A DNA stretch of 64,000 bases from Choristoneura fumiferana (Eukaryota > Arthropoda > Insecta > Lepidoptera > Tortricidae): the NCBI RefSeq assembly GCF_025370935.1, contig NC_133485.1, positions 15,528,873-15,592,872 on the forward strand, given 5' to 3'. Below the pieces are notes generated by a model. It was not told where the DNA came from. It saw nothing but the letters and a program-made list of their open reading frames with translations, and did not search any database. Of this stretch, positions 1 through 12,450 are shown in pieces. How positions within the stretch are numbered: position 1 is the first letter of the stretch; every line of letters starts with the position of its first letter. Both the position numbers and the translations under genes were made by a program.

Positions 1-68
1 GAGGTGTACTGAGCTAGGTTTTTTATGGCAATAAAGATTATTTTACTTTTACTTTACTTTTACTTTTC
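1..68 (+). repeat. 3' tail of a non-LTR retroelement
   Basis: The window opens with TTTTTTATGGCAATAAAG followed by an ATTTTACTTTTACTTTAC-type tail. A variant of this GGCAATAAA plus short-repeat tail closes the retroelement fragment at 62.6 kb. Confidence 0.4.
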
Positions 69-1720
69 AATATTACTTTGACAACCCCTGTCACGGACGT
101 CAATAAACTAGTGAAAGGTTCACAAATCCGCGCTGTGAACAAATTTTGTGCGCCGTTTTGATGTGAGAAACATGCAGTCTACACATAAATGTCGATATTA
201 TCTTGCCTATTTTTTTATTAACAAGATTGTCAGGAAAGATTAACTACAAAACAAGGCACCAGTGACCGAAGTCTGCCGACCTGACCCGAAGCGACCCGAA
301 GTTATTTATGCTCGATCCCGATAACACTTTGAAGTTTCTTCAAACTAATGACCGTTATTAAGCTCACGTTATGTACAGCAACGTTTAAAATTCATAACTG
401 AATACCTTTTGAGGCGTTTAAAAATATAGAAATTTAAATGGGACTGAGTTTGGCAGGCATACAGCCACGCTACTACTACTACGCTACTACTAGTTTATGG
501 TTTCATCAAAGAGAACTGACTAAGATATTTATTTATTAATTCGAAAACTCAAATAAAATATGGCATTCACATTTATGGCATACCTAGGCGATAAATATTT
601 TCTATGTGATGCTGGCTGAAAATTAGTGATTTTCCGAATAAAACCGACGTGATTGTACTATGCGACAAAGATCTGCGAATGAGGAACGTGGCCAAAAATT
701 AAACTAATGCGACTATTCTTCAATTTTTACAGTTGGCCGGTAAAGTCAATGTTGTATTTTTGTTTGTGGTTTTCAGTTTGTATTTTGAGATTAAAGTACT
801 AATAATAATTATAAATTACAGCGCCCTCCTGCAATTGCAAACTTTGTCGGTTGTAGGTACTAAAACAAGTAATGACATTTCAGTGATGCGCGGTTGTTTT
901 ATTCCTTATAATTATAATTTTCTTTTTACTAGTTTATTGTTTAAATTATGAACGTCTTATATTTTAAAGATACCGAACAGTGAAGGAAATAAAATTGACA
1001 CGCACCAATATAATAACAATAAATAATAATATCTATAATTGTGATTACTCACTCGTAAAAATTATCGTGTTAAATGTCATTGAAGAAAGTTTATCTTAAT
1101 TGGGTGTAGTCGTAGTAATTCAACGTCGTATTATCGCGTGTCTGAAGTCTATGGTTGAAGTATTAATAAAAAGCAAACAATTTGCTAATTAAATACTAAA
1201 GCGGCACAAATGAAAATAAACACAATAGTTTTTTTATTGCAAAAATCACATTTTTAATGCTATTTAACTAACCTAACCAACAAAAAGTTGGAAAACCCCC
1301 GACATTGGCACTTCACGACTTGATAAAACATGTCTAAGAACCATCGCTAGAAAACCTGCTTATCTATATCCCAAAAAATTTAAACATCACACGAGAAGCT
1401 AGATTTTTTTGCATACATCTGTGTGTCCAACTTTGGTGTGTGAAAATCTGTGTTACAAAAGTGTGAAAAACAATTTTTGTTTTCCTTTTACTAATATGTG
1501 AACTAATTTACTTAAAAGTTTGTTAGCAATTAACGTATGTTTTGAATTCCGAAGTTATCTTCACATTGTTTATGCTTTAATTATTTCTAAATACTTAAGG
1601 TTAAGTTCATTTCTAAAATTGTTTGATGCAAGCATTGCTTTGCAGAGATCCAGGCTGTGAACTAAAAGACTACTTTATAAAGAGAAGACTTGGTTAGCTC
1701 TTATCAATAAACTGATTTTG
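69..1720. other. AT-rich, no gene seen
   Basis: No supported gene or element. The only structure is a short CTA/CTACTA microsatellite at about 466-493. Confidence 0.6.
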
Positions 1721-1721
1721 C

Positions 1722-1996
1722 AGGTGGTAGGACCTTGTGCAAGGTCCGCCCGGATTGCTATCACCATCTTGCTCGCTAATCCTGCCGTGAAGCAGCAGTG
1801 CTTGCACTGTTGTGTTTCGGCGTGGAGAGTAAGACAGCCGGTGAAATTACTGGCACGTGAGGTATCCCATCTTAGGCCTCTAGGTTGGCAACGCGTCTGC
1901 AATACCCCTGGTGTTGCAGATGTTTATGGGCGGTGGTGATCTCTTACCATCATGAGACTCACTTGCTCGTTTGCCATCCAGACGTATAAAAAAAAA
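1722..1996 (+). repeat. Short retroposon family A, near full-length copy
   Basis: It starts AGGTGGTAGGACCTTGTGCA, contains the blocks CCTGCCGTGAAGCAGCAGTG and CAGCCGGTGAAATTACTGGC, and ends GTTTGCCATCCA plus an A-rich tail. Six copies in this window share the 3' end but start at different points, which is the pattern of target-primed reverse transcription. It encodes nothing. Confidence 0.8.
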
Positions 1997-2049
1997 CTAT
2001 TTGTCGAAGTTAACGGAATCTAAACAAAGCACGTGTATAACTCTTTAAA

Positions 2050-2165
2050 GTAGCGTTTCCACCAGACATGCGCGAGGATACGTTGCGAAGATGTTTGTCA
2101 TGAGCCAATAGAAACGCTTCATTTACGCTCCGCTGAGCAGCTTCCACTAGCCTCGTGCGGCCCAA
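2050..2165. repeat. Possible MITE fragment
   Basis: Begins AGCGTTTCCACCAGACATGC and contains CAATAGAAACGCTTC, a partial inverted echo of the start. The partner end is not clear, so this is tentative. Confidence 0.3.
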
Positions 2166-2273
2166 TGTGCAATAGAATGTAGGTACACAATAAGTTCAAG
2201 GGAATAAGGTATCCATAAAAATGTAACAAAGTAAAAATTCTTTTTCACTTCTCATGCTCGTAAAGTTGGTGTT

Positions 2274-2730
2274 TATGCTGGATCTAGGAAACATAAAATG
2301 ACTTTTTATGCACTAGTGCATAAAATAAAATCTTCGTCTAAGACCAAGGTAATTAGGTGTCAACAGCCACAAACAAAGAAGTTTCTTTATAATTTTTTTA
2401 ATACCTACATTTTTTATTTATATAAAACTAAAAGAAAATCAATCAAATCAATCAAAATAAATCACTTAAATTAAAAAAAATATAATTATTAATGCATGAA
2501 AAATAAAATTTACGTAGTGAGTGAACAAATGTTTTCACTGTTGCTATTTCATTTCCTCGCAATCGAAGTGAAAAGCAGAGTGTAAAACTCGAGCATTAAA
2601 TCTCTTTTCCCCTCGACGTGTCTATCCACCCTCGCCGTACCGGCTCGGGTGGCTATATGAACGTCTTGGGTAAAATGGCTCATTTTATGCTCTTGTTGTA
2701 CAATCTACTATTGTTTTACACCATGGCAAT
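2274..2730. repeat. Unclassified repeat, related to 14.63 kb
   Basis: The block at 2274-2345 (ATGCTGGATCTAGGAAACAT then AAAATGACTTTTTATGCA) matches 14633-14712 with scattered changes. The rest contains GGGTAAAATGGCTCATTTTA and CAATCTACTATTGTTTTACA, the second echoed near 7380-7395. I do not know the family. Confidence 0.4.
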
Positions 2731-2798
2731 TTGACGGCAGTTTGACTTTATTCTCGAAACAATAAGATTCTAATTGCTTTGATAATTTTTTTTTAAAT

Positions 2799-3024
2799 AT
2801 GTACCGTAAACTGCTTCAACTTTGCCCTCTGGCCCCAAAATTGCCTGATTCGATTTAGAGTCGATAACTCAGCATCCTTTAGGTTTTTAAACTTTTATCT
2901 CTCCGTAATAATAATTCCCTTGTAGATAATTTTTTTAAACCTATAAGAGTGCTAAGTTATCGACTCTAAATCAAATCAGGCAATGTTGGGGTCAGAGGGC
3001 AAAGTTGAAGTAGTTTACGGTATA
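2799..3024. mobile_element. MITE with ~85-bp terminal inverted repeats
   Basis: The left arm (TACCGTAAACTGCTTCAACT onward) and the inverted right arm match over about 85 bp with few differences, including CTGATTCGATTTAGAGTCGA against CTGATTTGATTTAGAGTCGA. The centre is a short AT-rich loop. A TA target is possible. Confidence 0.8.
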
Positions 3025-3244
3025 TGGTGGGCTTCAGGAGGCTAGAGCTGCGCGCAGGAAGGTTAGGCAAATTGATTTCTATTAGCCGTTCGCCGTTTCT
3101 ATTAGTTCTTAAAACACATTCCTCGCAACAATGGGCTCTAATAGTTTGGAGCACATTTTATACGTGGTTTTCTGAGAGAAAAAAAACGCTCTAGATTAGT
3201 TTTATTTCTGGGAAAACGCGTGTTTTCAAAATAAAGCCCAATTG

Positions 3245-3420
3245 AAGCTGGATCGTCGAGATACTAATTATATTAATGAACTAAAAGAATTTCCTTGCTC
3301 ACCCGCGACCTTACGATAGCTAAGCTTATGAAAAATATGCGTGTTCATGCAGTTCCTCCACTCTTTCTTTTAGTTCATTGATATGGACCTCCGCAAAGTA
3401 ACGCCTGATTAAATAAATTG
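3245..3420. mobile_element. Palindromic MITE, family P
   Basis: It contains AATGAACTAAAAGAA and its inverse TCTTTTAGTTCATTGATAT, then GACCTCCGCAAAGTAACGCC. Related copies lie at 31255-31385, 36538-36600 and about 42003-42030. Confidence 0.55.
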
Positions 3421-4005
3421 CTAATTATATTAACAATATAATATAAAATAACCTTTAAACAAAGATCCCTCCAATGTCTCCATTTTAACACATTCATGAA
3501 AAACGCACTCCGTAAACTCAAAAGTTTCTTCAAATTCACTTATAAAACTTCACACAAACTGTTATCACTTCAATGGCTATTCAATAACTGTTAACCTTGC
3601 GTAAGCGATACGCAACCATCATTAAGTCATTCGGCATTCTTGCTAATGAATCCGTGAATAAAAATCGCACGAGACATTTAATTGATTAGGAGTATTAATG
3701 ACAAAATGGCAATTAAAATACTCAAGGCATAACGGTTAATGGTTTAACTACGTTTAATAATTTACCGTCACACACAGGCTGGCAAAGTAAATAAAATATT
3801 ACAAAGGAAAAATAAATGGACGTACTTATCTAATTTCTTCCATAATTTTTGTAGTCAATTATTTTTCTCAATGGTCACCCGTTTTGTATTTTTTTTTTGA
3901 TAATGTGGTAATTACACCTTATCGGCCAGCCCTGTTCAAGGAAACGGAGGGCATGTGGGGCTCGATACTCACTAAAAACCTAACGAGTACGCTCGTTCTC
4001 ATTGT
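3421..4005. other. No gene seen
   Basis: AT-rich sequence without a recognisable element or open frame. Confidence 0.5.
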
Positions 4006-4264
4006 GGGTCACCACGGCATTCCTCAGATCATCTAGTCTTCAATCGGTTGCCCGCAACTCTGGACTGGAGGAATGGAGGCCTGTTAACGCGTGGACTTGT
4101 CTCCCCCAACGGTTATCTGTTCTTCGAGCGATGAGGCCCGCCCATTGTCAGTTCAATTTGCATATTCTTCGAGCTATGTCGATGACTTCAGTTCTTTGGC
4201 AAATTTTCGAATTATCCCGGATTCTATTGCACAAAAAAAACTCCGAGCATATCTCGCAATTAGA
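4006..4264 (-). mobile_element. Decayed RTE-type LINE 3' fragment
   Basis: On the minus strand this matches the C-terminal RTE region seen at 30.2 kb: CCCCCAACGGTTATCTGTTC, CATTGTCAGTTCAATTTG and CTCCGAGCATATCTCGCAAT line up with it. Frames are broken by indels. Confidence 0.6.
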
Positions 4265-4517
4265 AATAGTTAAAAGAACCGGTATGTCGCTTAACTAATC
4301 TGTTTCATACGCATATAAGATCACTATAACGCCGAAATGAACTAGTGTGATGATATTTTTCTTAATTATGACAGTCATTTGAATCAGATCAATCAGAGAA
4401 ATTTACCGTCAGAGGGTCAAATTGAAATTGGATGTGATTTAGAGGTGATTTAGATCATATACAAACTAAAATAGCAGTTTTATAACAGACGATGCATGCC
4501 TTATACATTTTATTTAT

Positions 4518-4622
4518 AAAATTAATGTACGAGGAGGAAGCAGGTGGCAAGATGTCGCCCATTGTGGCGTTCTAAGGGGAAGATCATTGTTCAACAGTGG
4601 ACGTCTTCCGGCGACGGCATAA
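4518..4622 (+). mobile_element. RTE-type LINE 3' end fragment
   Basis: Contains TGGCGTTCTAAGGGGAAG and CAACAGTGGACGTCTTCCGG, the conserved end of the RTE open frame (VQQWTS motif) just before the stop. Confidence 0.55.
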
Positions 4623-5536
4623 AATAAAACATTCGAGATCGCCCCACAAAATAGTGTATGGTTCCATAATCCTGAATTAAACTATACAAAATTCTTTATA
4701 ATATCACAAATATGTATTTTGCAAAAACTGTAGGCTATTAATATCAAAAAGCTTGTAAGTTTTCGCTACTGGCAAACTTATACGTGAAACTTTTTTGTTT
4801 CTCTTCTGCCATACCTATAGGACACGTATTTTCTTGCCGAAAACATAGCAAGCAACTTGAGTTTAGAGTTCATTCAATCCAAGGTTATGTTTGTTGCTTA
4901 ATTTCTGTTATTTCGTTATCACTCATTTTACTTTCACACTAATAGCTAACAATTTCCACGCGTATCTATTTCAACAATTCAGCGGCTCGTTAAAAGCGTG
5001 CCAGTTAACGTTATCGCTAATGTACTTTTTATCGCGTTAAAAATAACTGGTTATTATTCACTTACTGGCAGCTAAGAAACACTAGGCTGCTAAGAAGAAG
5101 GCTGCTATATACCATAAAGCATAATATTTTTTTTCTTTTTTTGACGGTAGGTGCTTAAGCGTATGTGCCAAATGCGATGGCCAGCGCCATTGCAAATAAA
5201 AATAAATAGTCACCAAATGTAACTTTATTAGAGACAACAATATTTTGTATTTTTTTTCTAGCGTCGTAAAATCTAGTCAATCATATTCTCTGAAAGCACA
5301 TATTTTGTGATTTTTTAAATAGCCCCTCACAAATATCACGTGATTATTGACACTCCATATCCGCTGTCATTCTCATATGAACAAGTATTTAATTACCATA
5401 GATCATGCGAGAATTATAAGGTGCTAATGAGAAAATTACCAGTTACTTGAATGCATAAGTAATAGTTGTTACACTGATATGTGTAATTAGACAAGTTGGC
5501 ATTGCGGCGCCGTCTAGTTTGTGGTTGTATGCCTAA
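4623..5536. other. No gene seen
   Basis: AT-rich sequence with no supported feature. Confidence 0.5.
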
Positions 5537-5690
5537 ACTAGCTTTTGCCCGCGGCTTCGCTCGCGTGGAGTTCGGTTATCGCGCGCTGTTCCCTAGGGAA
5601 CGTGCATTTTTCTGGGATAAAAAGTAGCATATGTCACTCTCTGGCCCATAAACTATCTCTATGCCAAAAATCACGTCACCAATCTCGAAA
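5537..5690 (-). repeat. Repeat family E, truncated copy
   Basis: Starts ACTAGCTTTTGCCCGCGGCT and continues CGGTTATCGCGCGCTGTTCC and GGGATAAAAAGTAGCATATG, matching the copies at 29.7, 32.5, 36.1, 36.6 and 49.1 kb. It breaks off before the end with ATAATATTAGTA. The class of this common lepidopteran-type repeat is not clear to me. Confidence 0.7.
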
Positions 5691-6721
5691 TCTAAGCGGC
5701 CGGTAGAGTCATGAAATTTGGCACCGGTGTTCGGAAATTCCCATGGGAATTTATTAAAATCCCGAAATTTTAATTCAAATGCCGAGTCTAATGTATTGCG
5801 CGTGCAAAGCCGCGGGTTAAGTCTTGTAGTAAATAATTTTATTTGTATATTATAATGCTTATCAAATGACGTGAACGTCATATTGATAAGGTTCAGTGGT
5901 AGCCTAGTAATCAAATTGGTTGACTGTACAGAATTGATAGATAGATATAAAATGATTTATAGAAGCCGATTCCACATTTAACTCTAGTGATTTTGCAAAT
6001 TTTAAATGTAAATAAGCTTCTGATTATCCAATTTCTGATGGTATGTGTATTATTACAGTTTCTACCACCAAAAGCTCTTCCACATAGAAAACTAAAAATG
6101 TATGTCTCGCACACATAAGGCTGTCATTAATCACGTGATGTTTGGAAAGGGGAGTGAGGATCTCACACTGTTGTCAGGCAGAAGTTTGTTTTACTTAATT
6201 GGGGAAAGACTAGCGGATCCCACTAAATCTCACCATATGGTTTAAAAATCACCTGATTAATGGACCAAGATGAGGATTAAGGTTAGTTATATCAAACTAA
6301 CATCTGCACTTGTCGATTACAAAGACGTATTTAGGCGCCGTGCCGTTATTTCAATTATCCACTATCAAGGCTGAAACAATTGACGCGTGCATTAATTTTT
6401 TTAATAGTTTGTCATGCAAACACTAATTAAGATCGCCTTTAATTTGATGCTAAATTCTTGTTTCGTGCTGCGTATAGTTTTAGCAACGAAAGTTACTGAG
6501 CCGTGCCTTCTCACCAACATCAGTGCTTCTCACTGTCAAATAATACCTAAGTACTGCGCTGCAGTTCCCTTTTACAAATAGTCTTTTCATCACACTTGCT
6601 CGTAAACAGTGTCGTAACATGCAGGCGACCTTGATTGCAACCCCCCAAATAAAACCCTCGACCTTAATGTGCTTGTCATGAAACCCGTGGTCGGTAAATG
6701 AGTCAGTGCCCGTACTGATGG
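5691..6721. other. No gene seen
   Basis: No supported feature. GCAAAGCCGCGGGTTAAG near 5805 suggests a decayed relative of repeat E. Confidence 0.45.
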
Positions 6722-6792
6722 TGCTGCTGCAGGACTACATGGACCACATGCACACGCACGTTGCGGCGCATGCCGAGGGAGGTTGAGGGCGA
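6722..6792 (+). CDS. Possible short coding exon
   Basis: In AT-rich surroundings this stretch reads CTG ATG GTG CTG CTG CAG GAC TAC ATG GAC CAC and on to TGA, giving MVLLQDYMDHMHTHVAAHAE with mostly GC-ending codons. GCTGCTGCAG just before GACTAC could be an acceptor, and GGAG|GTTGAG a weak donor. I do not recognise it and see no partner exon nearby. The histidine-rich reading may be an accident of a GC-rich patch. Confidence 0.25.
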
Positions 6793-6887
6793 CGCTGCCA
6801 AGAGCACAGCCTAAGGTATCGCCAATATTTGGAACAATTATATTTTTTCTTCAACAAATATAAAATTTTACTTGCAAATGTGATGAA

Positions 6888-7021
6888 AAACATTGTATGT
6901 CGCAAGGGCGGTACTAGAATTACGAACATCGACTCATTAAAGCCCTCAGTCTTCGACTTCGGGCTTCTAATAGACTCTCGTTCGTAATTCCTTATTTACC
7001 GCCCTTAAGACACAATGTACT
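6888..7021. mobile_element. Hairpin MITE
   Basis: The left arm ACATTGTATGTCGCAAGGGC and its continuation AATTACGAACATCGACTC pair with the right arm read in reverse (GTACATTGTGTCTTAAGGGC, AATTACGAACGAGAGTCT). The loop contains a second small palindrome, GCCCTCAGTC/CTTCGGGC. Confidence 0.7.
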
Positions 7022-9164
7022 ATTTCATATCTCATATCTCCTGTTCGGAAAGTTTAATTTTCATGGGTAGATAGCCGGGTGGAAAATTGCGTTTTCACCT
7101 CTAGGGTGGAAAGTTTTTTTTTTTTTTTAATTTTTCGATTACCCACGGAGTCGAAGATAATTGAGTTACGTCAATGACACTTTTTTTTCACGTTTCGGCA
7201 TGGCCATCTAGATGCACGTCGTGACCAAGGAGCTTATATACAACACTGGAGGTTGAACGCCGAACATCCGTTTGAAACAAGATATTTGATCTTTATTATG
7301 CGTCACGAACATATTCCATCTCTCACTTCGTTCGAGCGCCAGAAATATCTCGGGTGAAATGGGTCACTTTCCACCCTTGGTTATCAATCTACTATTAACA
7401 CGCTGGGTATCGTAAACATCACCGGTAGGATCACGTAATTTGCTCTGTGTGGCCATGAACAGATTAATTTTAAAACACTTTTTGAGCACCCCAGTCCAAG
7501 TCTCCATCGAACACATTTGTTTACATCTTCAGCCTCTGCATAGTGCATATTTACCTACTCAAGAACCGGTCTTGTTAAAAAAGTATAAACGCCTGGGTGT
7601 CTCCATATTCAACTCATAAATCAATTTGTACAATAGCTCGTGGGTAAACTAAAGATAAGATAAGCCGAGGTGGTCTGTTGATGTTTTTCTTATGCAAACG
7701 TGAAAGTGGGCCGCCATCGTCAGCAAACACCACCAATGGGGGGTGTCCATCCAACCCGTGGGGTGCAACACAAAAAGATTGTTAATTCATTGCCAGTCTA
7801 AATGGTATATCTTATACGTGTAAGTACCTAATTTCTCTCATACCCCTTGTACCTATATGTGAGAGTGATGGTTTGCCTGAAGCTCAAGTAATCTGCGTTA
7901 TTTTGTGTTTCGTGAGATTTAAGTATTGCAATTTCGCCTACGCTTATTGCCGCGCTCATTTCCACCCTGACATTATTTCTGTACAGAAAATTAGTGTACA
8001 TGAGCATGACGCCTTCATTTGAATTTATATTCTGAGTCACTTTAGTATAAAGCTTTTATAAACTTTAATCTTATCTTTAATCTTACTAAAGATATTATTT
8101 GTCTAATTTTAAGCTCATTGTAAGTGAACATTGTTCTTTATGAGTCATAAAGTCTTTAAACCTATCTTGCAATAAAACTTAGTACCTATTCTTGCAAGAT
8201 AGTACCTTCAACATATTTCCATCAGAAAGTTTTACATTTTCTAAGAGATTGTGAAATTATAGTCGGACCACGCCACGTATCAAGACTATCTTTCTAATTG
8301 GTCAACTGATCAATATCCCGTAATTACTTGGTAAGGACGCTCTTGAGTCGGATAGACGAACAATCAAGTTCGCATGTTCTTGGCTTGGCGGAGTTGGTAT
8401 AAACCGAATTGTGCGGCATTAGAGTATCCTAGACAGTAGATAGACTCCAGGAAGATGTTAGGTATGCCTGGGTACCGAAATCTGAAGGAAGCTGGAACTT
8501 TTGGAACTTATTGCATCCGAGTTGAGAAACTGATAGCGCGATGTAAACCACGAATGACGTCACAAGCGCTACCTACTCATGCAAAGCAGTTCCTCTATTT
8601 GAAGCCTAGGTGGCGCCACAAAACCAAAGCAGTAATTAATCTCCACGAAGCGATTGGCTCATTAATAGCTTTCAAGTGCGGCGTTTAGATACCAATCTAA
8701 TTTTAATTAACATATCTTATGGATGGCTTAGAAAATATAACACCAGTTATAGTACGCAGGCGCTTCAAGGGCCATTTGCATCGTAGTTTTAATGTACCTA
8801 CTTGTCGATTTGTGTGCTATAAAGACCGCAGTGCTACTGTTAAGGGTGGATTCGAGTGTGTGCGGGCCAATCTCCGTGTGTGGGCAATTTAAATTGGGAA
8901 GTATTTAAAATGCGTTACGCTGTTAAATGATGCGTTGAGTTTGTTGCTTGATTATTTGAAGAATGTATCCCAACAAAAACATGCTGTTAAAATGCGCCAA
9001 GTCTCGATTAGCATAATTTGTTTATGAGCAGTACTGAAATCTAGTAAGCAGCCAGGCCCCGGTGTATATGAGAAAACAATTAAATACCAACAACTATGAT
9101 TCGCCCTTGTGTGTATATTTACTCTTGGTACTCTTGCCCACTGGGTTGTCCATAAAGTAAATGG
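7022..9164. other. No gene seen
   Basis: More than 2 kb without a supported gene. The segment 7080-7395 has pieces like the unclassified repeat at 2.6 kb (GGGTGAAATGGGTCACTTTC, CAATCTACTATT). Open frames here have no coding-like composition. Confidence 0.5.
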
Positions 9165-9440
9165 TCATAATTATCATCATCATCATGACAGCCGAAAGAC
9201 GTCCACTGCTGGACATAGGCCTCCCCCAAGGCTCTCCACTCAGACCGGTCTTGTGCTTTTCGCATCCACCGCGATCTCGCGATCTTAACCAAGTCGTCGC
9301 TCTATCTTGTTGGAGGCCTACCGATAGCTCGTCTCCCGGTCCGCGGACGCCATTCGAGAACCATCTGACCCCATCGGCCATCAGCAAGTAAATGGTAGAT
9401 TGTCATCATTATCACCAGCCGAAAGATCCCTGCTGAACAA
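9165..9440 (-). mobile_element. RTE-type LINE 3' end
   Basis: The minus strand gives the last part of the RTE protein: VLEWRP-type, then WRxLGEAYVQQWTS-like codons, and ends in a (GAT)n tail, seen here as ATCATCATCATCATGACAGC. A further degraded piece, CCAGCCGAAAGATCCCTGCT, follows at 9410. Frames are broken. Confidence 0.75.
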
Positions 9441-10437
9441 AGACGGCACTTGCATCTACCGGTCACCCAAAGATCCGAAGGTTGATTGTAACTGATTTAT
9501 AATTTGGTGGGTTGTAAGTGGAGAGACCCGTTCAAATGAATAAACCATTAGATCGAGTATTTCTAACAGGTCATTGTTGAACATTTTGTCGCGAACACGC
9601 TGGGTATAACTGTGACTGCCTTATAAAGATGGCCGCTCACAATAATCTGAATGCTAAATGCTGCTAAGAATCCAAAATCGGAGAACAAAGGTTATCTATA
9701 AAAATATTTATCCTGATTTTGTTAGTCATAAAAAAGCTATAAGGATTACTTGAGACTAGGTTTTACCCAGGCTTTGCTCGCGTAAACCATTTCCGTAATT
9801 TTATTAAATTTGCACGTGAATTCCAAAATCAGTTGCATGAACAACACAAGCGAAATTGCGGTTGATAGAGTTTTTGGGATTCTACAAGTGTACATTACAA
9901 TCCCGTGGGAATATCGGAATACAAAAGAATAAAAAATATAATGACTACTGACAAAATAATTTCTTTGCAATAGACGAATTAGATGACTACTTACTGGCAA
10001 CATTACGTTTTATCTCAACTCGAAGGCTGGCTAAAGTCCTCTTTGTCTATTAGCTACTTTGACTTCACCAAAGTATCTATTCAGCTGAGCTGCATTTTTA
10101 AATTACAGTTATCAGCTCTTTACTTTGTATCACAGCATCTGTCAATACATTCTATTAACTATTGAAAGCCGTCAATCGTGACTTCTTACTATTTGTGTCA
10201 CCAACATCTTATAATCATTCAATCTTCTGAGCCTTACCGACATTAAGTTAGAATTCAAGTTTGCGTAAGTTTGCTTTGATACTGAATGTACTGTTATTTC
10301 GATTGATCTTTTAGAACTGTTAAGGAAGCTAGTGATAGATAGACTTCTCAGTCTAGTAGGCGAATAATGTTGTTATAGATGCCTGTGTTCATAATATGCA
10401 GTTTATTTATCAACCAATCAAGCATAACTCAATTCAT
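9441..10437. other. No gene seen
   Basis: No supported gene. ACTAGGTTTTACCCAGGCTT at 9754 looks like a decayed start of repeat E. Confidence 0.45.
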
Positions 10438-10975
10438 TTACCAGCTGAATAACCGCCGGCGGTTTAAAGAGCAGTCATGGAGTTCATTTTCGAGTGTCAA
10501 CTGCCGAATCACGACAGCAGCAGAGAAGAGAATACACTGACGAAGACTCTGGTAGAGGCTCATATCGTAAGTGCCAACATCATAAATAAAACAAAGCAGG
10601 TAAATACACGAACTTCCTTGCAAGAGAGGAAAAAATTATAAGCTTTTGTTAAATAAACATTATCACTATAAGTTTTTTTGCTGACCGTACTTTAAGTTGA
10701 CTATACCTTACCTGCGTTGTTGTCCAAGCTAAATATCCGTACCAAGTTTCAAGTTGGTGCCATTAAGTGTTGAAGAGTTCCGTCCTGCGGAGACAGTCTG
10801 GGTAGAGCACCAGAAGCATTGCTCTCAATACAATATTCATTGCCAAGTGAACCACCACCAAACCAACTACACAAATACTGTTACCAAATGAAAGGATGAA
10901 GTCAACATCGTAAATAAAATAAAGCAGGTCTGTACAGTAACATTCTCGCAAGGGAAGGAAAAAAAAAAAAGGAAA
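10438..10975. repeat. Two copies of one unclassified repeat
   Basis: 10573-10640 and 10907-10975 share CATAAATAAAACAAAGCAGG / CGTAAATAAAATAAAGCAGG and a CTTGCAAG(AG)GAGG / CTCGCAAGGGAAGG ending in poly(A). Upstream parts are weakly alike. They look like two divergent retroposed or duplicated units in the same orientation. Confidence 0.4.
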
Positions 10976-12294
10976 ATAAGCATGTCATCAACATAAAATT
11001 CATCGTCAACCTTGCAAATAAAGCATAAATCTTGAATTTTCTAGAGTTCTCCAGCGATTCATTCACTTGATACTTAATAGTCCTAGGTTTCCTGTTTTTG
11101 TCCTACAGTAAAGGTACTTACTACTTGAGGAGACAATACACAATCGAACCATTTACTTTTATAACCTCAGCTTTCCCACAGCAACCAGATATTTACTACT
11201 TGGCTTGCTAGCTAGGTTATTTGACTTGATTTGCGAGACGAACTGACGGTTAAAGACATAGTTACACTGTTTAAGTTAAAGTCCTTATTAGAAAGTGTAT
11301 AGATTTTCTAAACAGTGAAAACCAAATAAGACGTTGGAAGTCAAAAGGTGGTCTTTGTCCAACAGCTGGACACTTTAGTAGTATAGTATATTAACTAACT
11401 CAACCACCTGTGGAAGCATTTTGGATAAATTCTAAAATATCTTGTACATTTTACTCATGAATGTTATACCTAGTTTTATTCAGCGTTATTTCTTATTGAA
11501 TAGTTAAAAACAGATACATTAAACTTCACAGGATCAAAAAATAGGTAAATAATGGACCTTAAATATTTGATTGTTTTTTCCTTAGCTTCGATTATTTCCC
11601 GTAAAAACATCTAAAAGCCAATAACGGCATTTGAAAGAACATCCAATGTTTAGTTTTCCATAATCTCGATTAAAAAATTGTTTAATTTTGTTGAAACATT
11701 CTGCGAAATCTTTTTGTACTGCGTCTGAATAATCTGGCAGCTTTCAGTGATTACTTAAGCCCACTTTACCGAAGTACCTGATTAGAATTCTTGTTATCTC
11801 AATAAGACCCTTTTCGTCAACCTCAAAACCTAATAAGATTGCTTTAAGCCAACGCATAAAACAGGGGTGCGACCCTCTTTACGATGCCTTTACGCGAGAT
11901 GATGTAACGCTAGAAACCCTAAAAGAAAACAAAAACATCAAAGAAATGAGAAAAAATCGAATCACAAAGGGGATTCCAGAACGTATTTTCCAGAAAGTAT
12001 TTTTCGAAAGAAACTTGCCCAAGTTCGTAAAGTTAAAGGAGTAACGTAACTGGTCAAAATATTGAATGACTAATCTCCTCATAATCTATATAGCATAATA
12101 AACTAGTTATATAGTCTTTATCCAGGAAGAATATAGAAAAATCCCTTTCTAGTGCGCCTCTATGATCCTCAAGCAATGTGTTTGCCTTTCAAGTCTCTAG
12201 CTCCAGTATTTTTTTGACAGACAACACACAGCCTAACTACTTGAATTATTTATTATCTATTCTGTGACCTAACTTACAGCTGCTTACTTGGCTC
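10976..12294. other. No gene seen
   Basis: AT-rich. A possible decayed RTE end (TCCAACAGCTGGACACTTTA) lies at 11350-11376. Confidence 0.5.
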
Positions 12295-12450
12295 ATCATC
12301 ATCATCATCGGCCTATTTTAGTCCACTGCTGGCCAGCTACTGCCAGCTACCCTGCAAAGATCATCACTCCACCTAGTCTGAGGGTGTCCCACGCCACGCG
12401 TGCCGATTCGTAATCTCCACTCAAGAACTCGTTTACCCCAGCGGTAACTA
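12295..12450 (-). mobile_element. RTE-type LINE 3' end
   Basis: Starts with a CATCATCATCATCATCGGCC tail and contains AGATCATCACTCCACCTAGT and CACTCAAGAACTCGTTTACC, matching the longer copy at 30.2 kb but shorter and internally deleted. Confidence 0.7.
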
